NCBI RefSeq assembly: GCF_022664395.1
Contig: NZ_JAKRET010000025.1
Span: forward strand, 1-39,446
DNA from: Sphingomonas lacusdianchii
Lineage (GTDB): Bacteria > Pseudomonadota > Alphaproteobacteria > Sphingomonadales > Sphingomonadaceae
Reading direction: 5' to 3'
DNA length: 39,446 nt
The notes under the pieces are model-generated. The model worked only from the letters and a program-made list of their open reading frames with translations. It searched no databases and was not told the DNA's origin. Each line of letters opens with the position of its first letter. The first letter of the stretch is position 1. The translations under genes and the position numbers were made by a program. This document shows, piece by piece, positions 24,674 through 33,195 of this stretch.

Positions 24674-24696
24674 TGAACGATTACCGGTGCCGTTCA
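24674..24696 (+). repeat. 23-bp inverted repeat upstream of recombinase copy 3
   Basis: TGAACG-N11-CGTTCA followed by TATC. Arms, spacer length and distance to the recombinase ATG (right arm 105 bp before it) match the repeat at 12429-12451. Confidence 0.55.
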
Positions 24697-24801
24697 TATC
24701 TTTCGAAACGCGGATCGCGATCTGTTCTCGGAAAGAATAGGTTGCCTCGCTTCGAATTGGCTAATTGCTATCTTGAGTATACCCAATTGAGCCGAGGAAT
24801 G

Positions 24802-25476
24802 ATGAGCAAGCAGCAAAGCATGATCCGGGCGGCGCGGGTATATCTGCGGGTCAGCACCGACGAACAGGATCTGGCCCGGCAGGAGGCGATCGTCGCCGGC
24901 GCCCGAGCGGCAGGCTTCTATGTCGCAGCGGTGTACCGCGAGAAGGCGTCGGGTGCGCGACCCGATCGCCCCGAATTGTTGCGCATGGTCGACGACCTGC
25001 AACCCGGCGAAGTCGTGATCGCCGAGAAGATCGACCGGATCAGCCGCCTGCCGCTGCCCGAAGCCGAACTGCTGGTCGCAACGATCCGGGGGAAGGGGGC
25101 ACGATTGGCGGTGCCGGGGATCGTCGACCTGTCCGACCTAGTCGCCGACAGTTCGGGGGTATCGCGTATCGTGTTGGAAGCGGTGCAGGACATGCTGCTT
25201 CGCGTTGCGCTGCAAACCGCGCGGGACGATTACGAAACGCGGCGCGAGCGCCAGCGCGAGGGGATCGAGATCGCCAAGCGGGCAGGACGGTACACCGGGC
25301 GAAAACCGGATCTTGCCCACCACCGCCGCATCGTGGCGCTGCGCGAAGCCGGCATGAGTATTGCCCGCACGGCGGAATTGGCTGGTTGCAGCATCGCGCA
25401 GGTCAAACGCGTGACTGCGCTGCACAGAGCGAAGGCTGTTCCTGTCAATGAGGAGGGCATTAGTGCCAAAGCATGA
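24802..25476 (+). CDS. small serine recombinase, copy 3
   Basis: The product is 224 residues from ATG 24802 (MSKQQSMIRAARVYLRVS, nucleophile Ser18); ATG 24799 is possible. Domains are as in copy 1, with only about two residue differences from it in the core (Met for Thr near the N-terminus and TIRGKG for TIRRKG). The upstream 130 bp resemble copy 2 more than copy 1, while coding-strand synonymous patterns resemble copy 1 in places, which suggests mosaic history. The C-terminal tail after TALHR is unique (AKAVPVNEEGISAKA). Confidence 0.9.
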   Translation: MSKQQSMIRAARVYLRVSTDEQDLARQEAIVAGARAAGFYVAAVYREKASGARPDRPELLRMVDDLQPGEVVIAEKIDRISRLPLPEAELLVATIRGKGARLAVPGIVDLSDLVADSSGVSRIVLEAVQDMLLRVALQTARDDYETRRERQREGIEIAKRAGRYTGRKPDLAHHRRIVALREAGMSIARTAELAGCSIAQVKRVTALHRAKAVPVNEEGISAKA

Positions 25477-25717
25477 TCGAGCCGTGACGGCTTATGCCGC
25501 CTTAGGGGTAAAAACACGAGGACAACACCTATGCAAGCAGTAGTCTGTCTACAACCGCACTGCTCTATAAGCGTTATTGCGAATCATTATACAAAATTGG
25601 TCTTACGGTCTCAGTTAGACACATTTTTGGTATAAATGCTCTATTTTATAGAAACAATCCGTCAGGTAGGAGTAATATAAAGTAATATCCGTGGTGGTTG
25701 CCGCGGGGGGGGCATGC
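25477..25717 (+). promoter_or_regulatory. AT-rich leader of the polysaccharide cluster
   Basis: The 240-bp gap is strikingly AT-rich from 25578 (ATACAAAATTGG, GGTATAAATGC, CTATTTTATAGAAAC), in contrast to both flanks. It is the likely promoter region for the glycosyltransferase and following genes. No exact -35/-10 pair stands out. Confidence 0.45.
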
Positions 25718-26707
25718 ATGGGACATACGATTTCTGCGGTCGTTTTGACATACAACCGCAAGGAACTGCTCGTTCAATGTTTGGACGCGATTCTTCGTCA
25801 GGAGCGTCCGGTCGATCACGTGATCGTGATCGACAATGGCGGAACGGACGGTACGCGGGAGTGTATCGCCGAGCGGTGGGGTGACCGGGTCGAAGTTTAC
25901 CAACTGCCGCATAATCTTGGCTCCGCTGGTGGATTCAATGCGGCCATGCGCATCGGCTATGAACGCGGCGACAACGCGATTTGGCTAATGGACGACGATG
26001 TGATTCCGGCACCCGATGCGCTGCAAAAACTGTTTGAAGCAGAACAAACGCTGCAACGGCGTGCCATCGACGCACCCTTCGTCATATCGACAGCCTGGAC
26101 GCCGGACGGGCTCTTGACCAACGTGCCGCCGCCGGATTGCAGTACCAACAGCATTTCCTACTCGCAATGGCCGATGCTGCTCAGCGAGGCGATGGTACCA
26201 GTACGTCGTGCTACGTTCGTGTCGATCCTGCTCAAACGCGAAGTTCTGTCGGTACATGGTCTGCCAATCGCCGATATGTTCATGTGGACCGAGGATACCG
26301 AGTTTACCGAACGCATTACGCGTTCGACACCGGGTTTTTTCGTTGGTACCAGCAATGTTGTTCATATTCGTTCGACACCCGGCACGCTCAACATCCGTAC
26401 GGAGACTAATCCCATACGGATCCGCAATCACTACTATTTGCATCGTAACAATGTCTACTGTACGTGGAGGCGGCAGGGCTGGAGAGGTGTGTTTTCGCTG
26501 GTCCGCAAATATGCACGCTTCGCGATGAAGCTGCTTTACGAAGGCGAGTGGACAAAGGCCTATATTGTTGCGTCGGGCACGCTGGCCGGATTGTTCTTTC
26601 GTCCGCCAACGGAACGTGTCGACTCGCCATGCGATCTCGAAGCATTGCGCTCGCAGGAGGTTCGGCTCCCAATCGCGATCGAACAGGCTGTCGCGACTAG
26701 TAGCTAG
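25718..26707 (+). CDS. family 2 glycosyltransferase
   Basis: The product is 329 residues from ATG 25718 (MGHTISAVVLTYNRKELL). A GT-A fold is clear: VIVIDNGGTDGT (35-46), NLGSAGGFNAAMRIG (66-80) and the metal-binding IWLMDDDVIP (88-97). MFMWTEDTEFTERI provides the acceptor-side acidic motif. The layout, with no transmembrane helices, resembles rhamnosyl- or galactofuranosyl-transferases that extend polysaccharides. It should transfer a sugar from a nucleotide donor, perhaps the CDP-sugar made by the following genes. The next gene begins 140 bp downstream. Confidence 0.88.
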   Translation: MGHTISAVVLTYNRKELLVQCLDAILRQERPVDHVIVIDNGGTDGTRECIAERWGDRVEVYQLPHNLGSAGGFNAAMRIGYERGDNAIWLMDDDVIPAPDALQKLFEAEQTLQRRAIDAPFVISTAWTPDGLLTNVPPPDCSTNSISYSQWPMLLSEAMVPVRRATFVSILLKREVLSVHGLPIADMFMWTEDTEFTERITRSTPGFFVGTSNVVHIRSTPGTLNIRTETNPIRIRNHYYLHRNNVYCTWRRQGWRGVFSLVRKYARFAMKLLYEGEWTKAYIVASGTLAGLFFRPPTERVDSPCDLEALRSQEVRLPIAIEQAVATSS

Positions 26708-26847
26708 CGTCATTTGCACCCGATGTCGGGCAAAGCAATCCGCCATGCCAGAAGGACGGCAGTCGGCCGGATGGATGACGCTACCGCCTCATACCGGCGT
26801 TGCGTCTGTCTCGTGCGGACAGACACGCTACCAAATAGGAATTCGAA

Positions 26848-27933
26848 TTGCCTATCTCTGCGAACGACTACCGCGCTTGGCAGGGACGCCGGGTACTCGT
26901 TACCGGTCATACTGGGTTCAAGGGCAGCTGGCTCGCCTTGTGGCTTTGCCAGCTCGGTGCCGAGGTGACCGGCCTTTCACTCCCGGCGCCGACCGAGCCA
27001 AGCCTGTTCGACAGGGTGCGGCTGCAGGAGCTGGTTGATCATGTTGAAGGCGATATTCGCGATCCCGCAACCGTCGACGCCGTGGTGGCGCGAGTGCAGC
27101 CAGAGGTCATTTTTCACCTTGCTGCCCAACCCATCGTCCGAACGTCCTATCTGCAGCCGGTCGAGACCTACGCCACCAATGTAATGGGAACCGTCCATGT
27201 CCTCGACGCAGCACGGCGGCTCGGCAATGTTCGCGGCATCGTCTGTGTGACGACCGACAAATGTTATGAAAATCGTGAATGGGTCTGGCCCTATCGGGAA
27301 GATGATCCAATGGGCGGCTTCGATCCCTATAGCAGCAGCAAGGGGGCGGCCGAGCTTGTCATTGCGGCTTATCGACGGTCGTTCTTCCCAGGCGAGCATA
27401 TGGCAGCGGGCGGAACCGGCCTGGCATCGGTCCGCGCTGGCAACGTAATTGGCGGCGGCGACTGGGCGCTTGACCGCCTGCTCCCCGACCTGGTCCGCGC
27501 CTTTGAACGAGGAACAGCACCGATCGTCCGCAGCCCCGGTTCGGTTCGTCCCTGGCAGCATGTGTTGGAAGCGTTGGGGGGGTACCTCATCATTGCCGAA
27601 CGCCTGCTAGTCGGCGATGCCACAGTTTCGGAAGCGTGGAATTTTGGTCCGTCTGAGGAAGACGCGCAGTCAGTGGCATGGATCGTCGAGCGCATGACGG
27701 CGCTTTGGGGCAACGTGTGCCCGCCGGTCGTCGAACCCTCGAAATCTGCGTTTCACGAAGCGCATCTATTGCGCCTCGATTGCTCGAAGGCTCGCGCGCT
27801 GCTTGGATGGCGACCCCGATTGCGTTTGGAGGAGGCACTGGCGTGGATAGTCGACTGGCATCGTCGAATTGGAGCGGGAGAAGACGCACGTGAAACGACG
27901 CTGCAACAGATCATCTCTTATCAAAACCGATGA
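26848..27933 (+). CDS. rfbG: CDP-glucose 4,6-dehydratase
   Basis: The product is 361 residues from TTG 26848, with AGGA eight bases upstream. It is an extended short-chain dehydrogenase with NAD-binding VLVTGHTGFKGSW (16-28), VIFHLAAQPIVRTSY (87-101), catalytic TTDKCYEN (135-142) and Y161xxxK165 (DPYSSSKGAAE). SVRPWQHVLEALGGYL is characteristic of RfbG rather than dTDP-glucose dehydratase. It converts CDP-glucose to CDP-4-keto-6-deoxyglucose, the branch point for CDP-dideoxy- and branched sugars. It works with the cytidylyltransferase encoded 101 bp downstream. Confidence 0.93.
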   Translation: MPISANDYRAWQGRRVLVTGHTGFKGSWLALWLCQLGAEVTGLSLPAPTEPSLFDRVRLQELVDHVEGDIRDPATVDAVVARVQPEVIFHLAAQPIVRTSYLQPVETYATNVMGTVHVLDAARRLGNVRGIVCVTTDKCYENREWVWPYREDDPMGGFDPYSSSKGAAELVIAAYRRSFFPGEHMAAGGTGLASVRAGNVIGGGDWALDRLLPDLVRAFERGTAPIVRSPGSVRPWQHVLEALGGYLIIAERLLVGDATVSEAWNFGPSEEDAQSVAWIVERMTALWGNVCPPVVEPSKSAFHEAHLLRLDCSKARALLGWRPRLRLEEALAWIVDWHRRIGAGEDARETTLQQIISYQNR

Positions 27934-28034
27934 TGTCGGAAAGTTCATGCGAATAACGAGGTATGTCTTGCTGTTTTGAAGGTGTCGAACCATTCAAAAC
28001 GTGACAGGATCATATCGGAAAAAGGGAAGTTTCA

Positions 28035-28808
28035 GTGAAGGTAGTCCTGCTCGCCGGTGGGTACGGAACGCGTCTCAGCGAAGAAACGACGGTCAGGCCA
28101 AAGCCGATGGTAGAGATTGGTGGCAGGCCGATCATGTGGCATATCATGAAATATTATGCACATTACGGACTTCGTGATTTTGTTATACTGGGGGGGTACA
28201 AGGTTTCATATATCCGAGATTATTTCCTAAACTATCGCGCGAACGAATGTGACTTCACGATCGACCTGAAGTCAGGTGGTGTGGAATGGGCGCAGGCAGT
28301 TGGAGAAGACTGGCGAGTGACGGTGGTTGACACCGGCAGCGAAACAATGACCGGAGGGCGGCTGCGCCGCGCACGCCACCTTCTGGGGGACGAAACCTTT
28401 TGCCTGACCTATGGCGACGGTCTTAGCAACGTCGACCTCGATAAACTCGTGGCTACCCATCAGGCTTCGGACGCTTGGTGTACGTTGACCGCCGTGGTGC
28501 AGCCGGGACGATACGGTGCTTTGCACCTGAACGACGACAGCACCCATGTTCAGGGCTTTCGCGAAAAAGGCGAAACGGACGGCGGTCTGATCAACGGTGG
28601 TTTTTTCGTCTGTGAGCCGCAACTTCTCGACCTGATCGATGGTGACGATACCGTGCTCGAAGATCAGCCGATGGCACGGCTGATCGAACGCGGCAAACTT
28701 GCCAGTTTCCCGCATCATGGGTTCTGGCAAAGCATGGACTCTTTGCGCGACCGCCATGTCCTCGAGGAACATTGGCTGAACGGCGCACCTTGGAAAATTT
28801 GGGAGTAA
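28035..28808 (+). CDS. rfbF: glucose-1-phosphate cytidylyltransferase
   Basis: The product is 257 residues from GTG 28035, preceded by GGGAAG. The nucleotidyltransferase signature KVVLLAGGYGTRLSEET (2-18) with KPMVEIGG (about 23-30) is followed by WHIMKYYAHYGLRDFVILGG and the RfbF-typical FCLTYGDGLSNVDLD. INGGFFVCEP and HHGFWQSMDSLRD are normal C-terminal landmarks. It makes CDP-glucose from CTP and glucose-1-phosphate, feeding RfbG. Confidence 0.95.
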   Translation: MKVVLLAGGYGTRLSEETTVRPKPMVEIGGRPIMWHIMKYYAHYGLRDFVILGGYKVSYIRDYFLNYRANECDFTIDLKSGGVEWAQAVGEDWRVTVVDTGSETMTGGRLRRARHLLGDETFCLTYGDGLSNVDLDKLVATHQASDAWCTLTAVVQPGRYGALHLNDDSTHVQGFREKGETDGGLINGGFFVCEPQLLDLIDGDDTVLEDQPMARLIERGKLASFPHHGFWQSMDSLRDRHVLEEHWLNGAPWKIWE

Positions 28809-28814
28809 GTGAGC

Positions 28815-30149
28815 ATGATTCTGGTTGATACCGCACTCGCTCGCTGCGAGGCGCAGGGGCATCCTATTCGCGTGGCCCTGATTGGTGCCGGAACGCAAGG
28901 TGCTGCCATTGCGCGTCAAATTATCGACGCAACCCGTGGGATGCGGTTAGTTGGCGTAGCGAACCGTCACGTCGATCGCGCGGTCCGCGCCTTCACCAAT
29001 GTCGGTATCGAACCGGTGGTCCGCAGCGGACGTCGCGTTGAGGAAGCGATCGCCGCAGGAATGGCGGTTGTGACCGAGGATGCGGTGGCGCTGGTCCAGG
29101 CGGATGGCGTCGACGTGGTTGTGGAAGTAACAGGATCGTTCGACTATGCTGCCCAGGTCGTTCTTGCGGCGATCGCCGCCGGCAAGCACGTTGTCCACAT
29201 GAACGCGGAACTCGACGGCACGGTCGGCCCGATCCTCAAGCTCAAGGCAGACGCCGCAGGTGTCATCTACAGCTTTTCCGATGGCGATCAGCCAGGCGTT
29301 GAGATGAACCTGTACCGTTTCGTATCAGGTCTAGGCGTAAAGCCTGTACTGTGCGGTAATATGAAAGGGCTTCATGATCCCTACCGCACACCCGAAACGC
29401 AGAAGGCGTTCGCGGTCAAATGGGATCAGAACCCGGCCATGGCGGCATCCTTTGCGGACGGCACAAAAATCTCGTTCGAACAGGCAATCGTCGCTAACGG
29501 AACGGGTTTCAGGGTTGCACGACGTGGCATGCTGGGGCCCGACTTCTCGGGCGGCGACCCTTATGCACCATTGGTACCATTGGAAGATACGGTGTCGGCG
29601 TTCGCCGATGCCCTTGATCGCGCTGAGCATGGCTTGGTCGATTATGTCGTGGGCGCACGGCCAGGGGGCGGTGTATTCGTCCTTGGAACGCACGACGACC
29701 CTCGGCAACAACATTTCCTGAAATATTATAAGATGGGTGATGGGCCTTATTACTGTTTCTATACTCCCTATCACTTGTGTCACCTCGAAGTGCCGACATC
29801 CATTGCTCGTGCCGCGTTGTTCGGCGACGCCGTTCTAGCACCACTGGCTGGACCGCAAGTGGGCGTGGTCGCCGTTGCCAAGACCGATCTGCGTCCTGGC
29901 GATCTGATCGATCAGCTGGGAGGATTCGAAGTTTACGGTGTGGCAGAGAATAGCGACAGCATCGACGCCGAGGATCTATTGCCTCTGGGACTGGCGCTGG
30001 GCTCGACGATCGTCCGGCCGGTAAAGAAGGATCAGCCTCTGGTCTTTGCCGATGTCCGGTTCCCCGCTGGGCGGACCATTGATCAGCTCTATGCCGAACA
30101 GCGCGCCCGATTTGGCCGACCGGCCATGAACGAAGGGTGTGTCGCATGA
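28815..30149 (+). CDS. SAF-domain NAD(P)-dependent oxidoreductase
   Basis: The product is 444 residues from ATG 28815 (MILVDTALARCEAQG); GTG 28809, directly after the rfbF stop, is an alternative. There is a Rossmann nucleotide-binding site VALIGAGTQGAAIA (20-33) similar to homoserine dehydrogenase-like proteins, GVDVVVEVTGSFDYA and GKHVVHMNAELDGTVGP. The C-terminal ~100 residues form a SAF domain (AKTDLRPGDLIDQLGGFEVYG). Proteins of this architecture recur in polysaccharide clusters next to CDP-sugar genes, where they may act in branched or unusual sugar synthesis. The exact reaction is unknown to me. It overlaps the epimerase start as ATGA. Confidence 0.85.
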   Translation: MILVDTALARCEAQGHPIRVALIGAGTQGAAIARQIIDATRGMRLVGVANRHVDRAVRAFTNVGIEPVVRSGRRVEEAIAAGMAVVTEDAVALVQADGVDVVVEVTGSFDYAAQVVLAAIAAGKHVVHMNAELDGTVGPILKLKADAAGVIYSFSDGDQPGVEMNLYRFVSGLGVKPVLCGNMKGLHDPYRTPETQKAFAVKWDQNPAMAASFADGTKISFEQAIVANGTGFRVARRGMLGPDFSGGDPYAPLVPLEDTVSAFADALDRAEHGLVDYVVGARPGGGVFVLGTHDDPRQQHFLKYYKMGDGPYYCFYTPYHLCHLEVPTSIARAALFGDAVLAPLAGPQVGVVAVAKTDLRPGDLIDQLGGFEVYGVAENSDSIDAEDLLPLGLALGSTIVRPVKKDQPLVFADVRFPAGRTIDQLYAEQRARFGRPAMNEGCVA

Positions 30150-30694
30150 AATTCATTGAAACCGAGTTGCAGGACGCTTGGCTTGTGGAGCTTAATCCTC
30201 GGGGAGACGAGCGAGGGTCGTTCGCCCGTAGCTTTTCACGCGACGAGTTTGCCGAGCGGGGACTGGTCGCCGATTATATTCAAGCGAATGTATCAGTATC
30301 GGCCTGCCAGGGAACAGTTCGTGGTCTTCATTTTCAGAAGGCGCCGCATACCGAAGCCAAGCTGGTCCGGTGCGTACGCGGAGCAATCCTGGACGTCATC
30401 GTCGATTTGCGCGGTCAATCGCCAACCTATCTCCGGCATCAGGCGTTCGAACTGTCCGCGTCCAACAGGCAGCAACTCTACGTTCCCCCCGGTTTTGCCC
30501 ACGGATTTCAGTCGCTCGTCGATGACATTGAGATCACCTACATGGTGTCTTCGCGTTACACCCCGTCTGCGGAAGGCGGGCTGCGCTTCGACGATCCGGC
30601 GCTCGGCATCGTATGGCCCCTGCCGGTATCAGTCATTTCCAACAAGGACGCCCGCTGGCCGTTGCTCGAGAACAAGGCGGACTCGTTGTTTTAA
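30146..30694 (+). CDS. rfbC: RmlC-like nucleotide-sugar 3,5-epimerase
   Basis: The product is 182 residues from ATG 30146, which overlaps the previous stop (ATGA). It has the complete cupin signature of dTDP-4-dehydrorhamnose 3,5-epimerases: DERGSFARSF (21-30), VRGLHFQ with catalytic His62, Lys72, VRCVRGAILDVIVDLRG, YVPPGFAHGF (112-121) and Tyr132 in TYMVSSRY. In this context the substrate is more likely the CDP-4-keto-6-deoxyglucose made by RfbG than a dTDP sugar, which is inference. Only eight bases separate its stop from the IS481-like element, so the cluster may have continued downstream before the insertion. Confidence 0.9.
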   Translation: MKFIETELQDAWLVELNPRGDERGSFARSFSRDEFAERGLVADYIQANVSVSACQGTVRGLHFQKAPHTEAKLVRCVRGAILDVIVDLRGQSPTYLRHQAFELSASNRQQLYVPPGFAHGFQSLVDDIEITYMVSSRYTPSAEGGLRFDDPALGIVWPLPVSVISNKDARWPLLENKADSLF

Positions 30695-30702
30695 TAGCGG
30701 AA

Positions 30703-31756
30703 CCTGCAACCTAGGTGTTTGATCCCACGGTTTGATGGTGCGATCCTTTCGTTGGAATGGAAGGAAGCCGCATGGGACAGGTACGTCATGGGTGCGCCAC
30801 GACCACGCACGCCGTCCGAGCAGCAATACAGCGATCGCAAGCTTCGCTCTCGACGCTGAGCCGTGAGCTGGGAATCAATCCCAAGACGGTCGCCAAGTGG
30901 CGAAAGCGGGCAACGGTTGAGGATCTGAAGACCGGGCCGAAGGCCCCTCATTCAACGACCCTGACCGAGGCGGAGGAGGCAATGGTTGTGGCGTTCCGGC
31001 GCCACACGCTGCTGCCGCTCGACGACTGCCTCTATGCGTTGCAGCCATGGATCCCGCACCTGACCCGCTCAGCGCTGCATCGGTGCCTTCAGCGACACGG
31101 CATCTCGCGCCGGCCGGACATCGAAGGCGACAAGCCAAAGCGGCAACGCTTCAAGCGCTACCCCATCGGCTTCTTCCACATCGACATTGCTGAGGTGCAG
31201 ACTGCCGAAGGCAAGCTCTACCTGTTCGTCGGCATTGACCGCACCAGCAAGTTCGCGGTCACCCAACTGGTCGACAAGGCCGATCGCCGGACAGCTTGGG
31301 AGTTCCTCGAACACCTGCTGAAAGCAGTGCCGTATCGCATCCACACGATCCTGACCGACAATGGCATCCAGTTCGCCGAGCAGCCTCGCAATCGCAACAC
31401 CGCCTGGTCCCGTCAGATGCGCTTCGACATGATCTGCGAGGTCAACGACATCAAGCACCGGCTCACCAAGCCGAACCATCCCTAGACCAACGGACAAGTC
31501 GAGCGGATGAACCGGACCATCAAGGAAGCGACCGTCAAACGCTTCCACTATGAGAGCCACGACCAGCTCCGGACGCACCTCGCCGACTTCATGGCCGCCT
31601 ATAACTTCGCTCGCCGGTTCAAGACGCTCAACGGGCTCACACCCTACGAATACATCACCAAGATCTGGACGTCAGAGCCAGACCGGTTCATCGTCAACCC
31701 GATCCACCAGATGCCGGGACTGAACATTTAGGACGCAACCTCAGACACAGTGCAGG
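30703..31756 (+). mobile_element. IS481-family insertion sequence
   Basis: A single transposase gene reads left to right, flanked by short imperfect inverted ends starting CCTGCA (30703) and ending TGCAGG (31756). The ~1.05-kb length fits IS481. I cannot see a convincing target duplication, so the exact ends are uncertain. It separates the CDP-sugar genes from the signalling block and probably truncates genes on one or both sides. Confidence 0.6.
30772..31731 (+). pseudogene. IS481-family transposase with in-frame amber codon
   Basis: From ATG 30772 the frame encodes an N-terminal helix-turn-helix (LSTLSRELGINPKTVAKWRK) and an rve core with Asp in FFHIDIAEVQ and Asp in TILTDNGIQF. Codon 238 (31483-31485) is TAG within KPNHP-stop-TNGQVERMNRTIKE, where the family has Trp (TGG). 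The same frame then continues to a normal end at 31731 (FKTLNGLTPYEYI). The catalytic Glu (QVERMN) lies after the stop, so the short product should be dead. A single G-to-A change explains it; otherwise the gene looks fresh. Confidence 0.88.
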
Positions 31757-32021
31757 ACCTACGAACGTCTGAAAGACGCAAATCGCACTTCACGCGGACA
31801 CGGTCCGGATGCCATGAACCAACCCAGCGGACGCCACCGACGATCGGATTACCTTTGCCAGTGTATAGACGGATTTGAAGGCTCTGCGGCTGTTCCCCAC
31901 CTGGCAGATATTCTTTACGGAAGACCAGGCTCACACACAGCGACGCTTTTGTCTCACATTGAGTGACTCGAATATCTTCGCGGCCGCTTCCCTCGTAAAA
32001 AGGATCACTCCCTTTCTTGCC

Positions 32022-32681
32022 ATGTACGACGGGGATGGCCGAGTGGTGCGCATCCTGTCGGTGTCGCGCGACCACACCGAGCTGCGCGACGCTCGCGAGC
32101 GGCAGGAGCTGCTGAACGGCGAACTTTCGCACCGGCTGAAAAACACGCTGAGCGTCATTCAAGCCATTGCCTTCCAAACCCTTTCGGATGCCGGCAACCA
32201 GGAGGCAGTGGCGGCCTTCGGCGAGCGCTTGGCGGCGCTCTCGAAAGCTCATGACGTGCTGACCCGCCAGAGCTGGTCGGCGGCCGAGATTGGCGAGGTG
32301 GTGCGAGGCGTTCTGGCAACCTTCGACGAGGGCGGCCGCATCTCCATCTCGGGGCCACCGACGATGATCGGACCGCGTGCCACGCTGTCGCTCTCGCTGC
32401 TGCTGCACGAGCTGGCGACCAATGCCATCAAGCATGGCTCACTTAGTGCGCCCGAGGGGCGGGTCATGCTTGGCTGGTCATGGAACGAGGATAAGTCTGG
32501 CATTGTCATGCGCTGGGAGGAACGCAGCGGTCCACCGGCGGTTGAACCTTCCAGACGCGGCTTCGGGTCGCGCATCATCCGGATGGGCCTCGCCGGGTCT
32601 GGCGGCACGACGCTGCACTATGGTGAGGAAGGATTGACGGCCGAAATGAAGGCGAGCGCCGCTCAACTTCAACAGGTCTGA
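32022..32681 (+). CDS. HWE-family histidine kinase, probably N-terminally shortened
   Basis: From ATG 32022 the product is 219 residues, starting in the last strand of a PAS domain (MYDGDGRVVRILSVSRDHTE). The core is complete: LSHRLKNTLSVIQAIAFQTL with the phospho-acceptor His, HELATNAIKHGSL as ATPase N-box, WEERSGPPA as WxE motif and GFGSRIIRMGL. The frame is open back to a TTG at 31875, but that part does not look like PAS sequence, and no good ribosome-binding site precedes either start. I infer that the sensory part was lost when the nearby IS481 element arrived or in related rearrangement. It may still pair with the receiver encoded 7 bp downstream. Confidence 0.7.
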   Translation: MYDGDGRVVRILSVSRDHTELRDARERQELLNGELSHRLKNTLSVIQAIAFQTLSDAGNQEAVAAFGERLAALSKAHDVLTRQSWSAAEIGEVVRGVLATFDEGGRISISGPPTMIGPRATLSLSLLLHELATNAIKHGSLSAPEGRVMLGWSWNEDKSGIVMRWEERSGPPAVEPSRRGFGSRIIRMGLAGSGGTTLHYGEEGLTAEMKASAAQLQQV

Positions 32682-32688
32682 CCTGAAG

Positions 32689-33075
32689 ATGGCGCAATTG
32701 ACGCCCCCAGAACGCCACCCGGTCCTCGTGATCGAGGACGAGCCCGTACTGCGGCTCGACGCGCTTGCCATGGTCGAGCAGGCCGGGTTTGAAGGGATCG
32801 AGGCGCTCGACGTGGACGATGCGATCCGAACGCTGGAAACGCGGCCCGACATCCGCATCGTCTATATGGACCTCGATATGCCCCGTGGCGTTCAGGGCAT
32901 CGAACTGGCTGCTGCAATTCGCGACAGGTGGCCGCCCATCGAAATCATCCTGACCGCCGCGACGTTCTCACGCGAGAACCTGTCGCTGCCGGTGCGCGCC
33001 GAGTTTTTCGCCAAGCCGTTCCGGCGCAGCGATGCGGTAGCGACGATGCAGCGGATGATGGAGGGGCACGCCTGA
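32689..33075 (+). CDS. single-domain response regulator
   Basis: The product is 128 residues from ATG 32689: a receiver domain with acidic pocket VIEDE (14-18), phosphoacceptor Asp61 (IVYMDLDMP), ILTAATF and Lys109 (FFAKPF). There is no output domain. It lies directly behind the HWE kinase, the usual partner arrangement. Confidence 0.88.
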   Translation: MAQLTPPERHPVLVIEDEPVLRLDALAMVEQAGFEGIEALDVDDAIRTLETRPDIRIVYMDLDMPRGVQGIELAAAIRDRWPPIEIILTAATFSRENLSLPVRAEFFAKPFRRSDAVATMQRMMEGHA

Positions 33076-33195
33076 TATCGGTTGTCGCGATCGCGATCGA
33101 CCGGGCCGATGCGGTCGGCAAAGGACCACCCACGTCCAACGGTCGTTGGCGATCAGATATTCGCTGATGTAAACTCCTCGAAACAGGAGTGATAT

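Noticed and set aside
8086..25476. Recombinase copies as parts of three identical transposons
   Set aside because: Similarity stops about 130 bp upstream of each gene and at the TALHR codons downstream; there are no shared outer ends or duplications.
30697..31762. Target-site duplication of the IS481 element
   Set aside because: The bases next to the proposed ends do not repeat convincingly, so the boundaries remain tentative.
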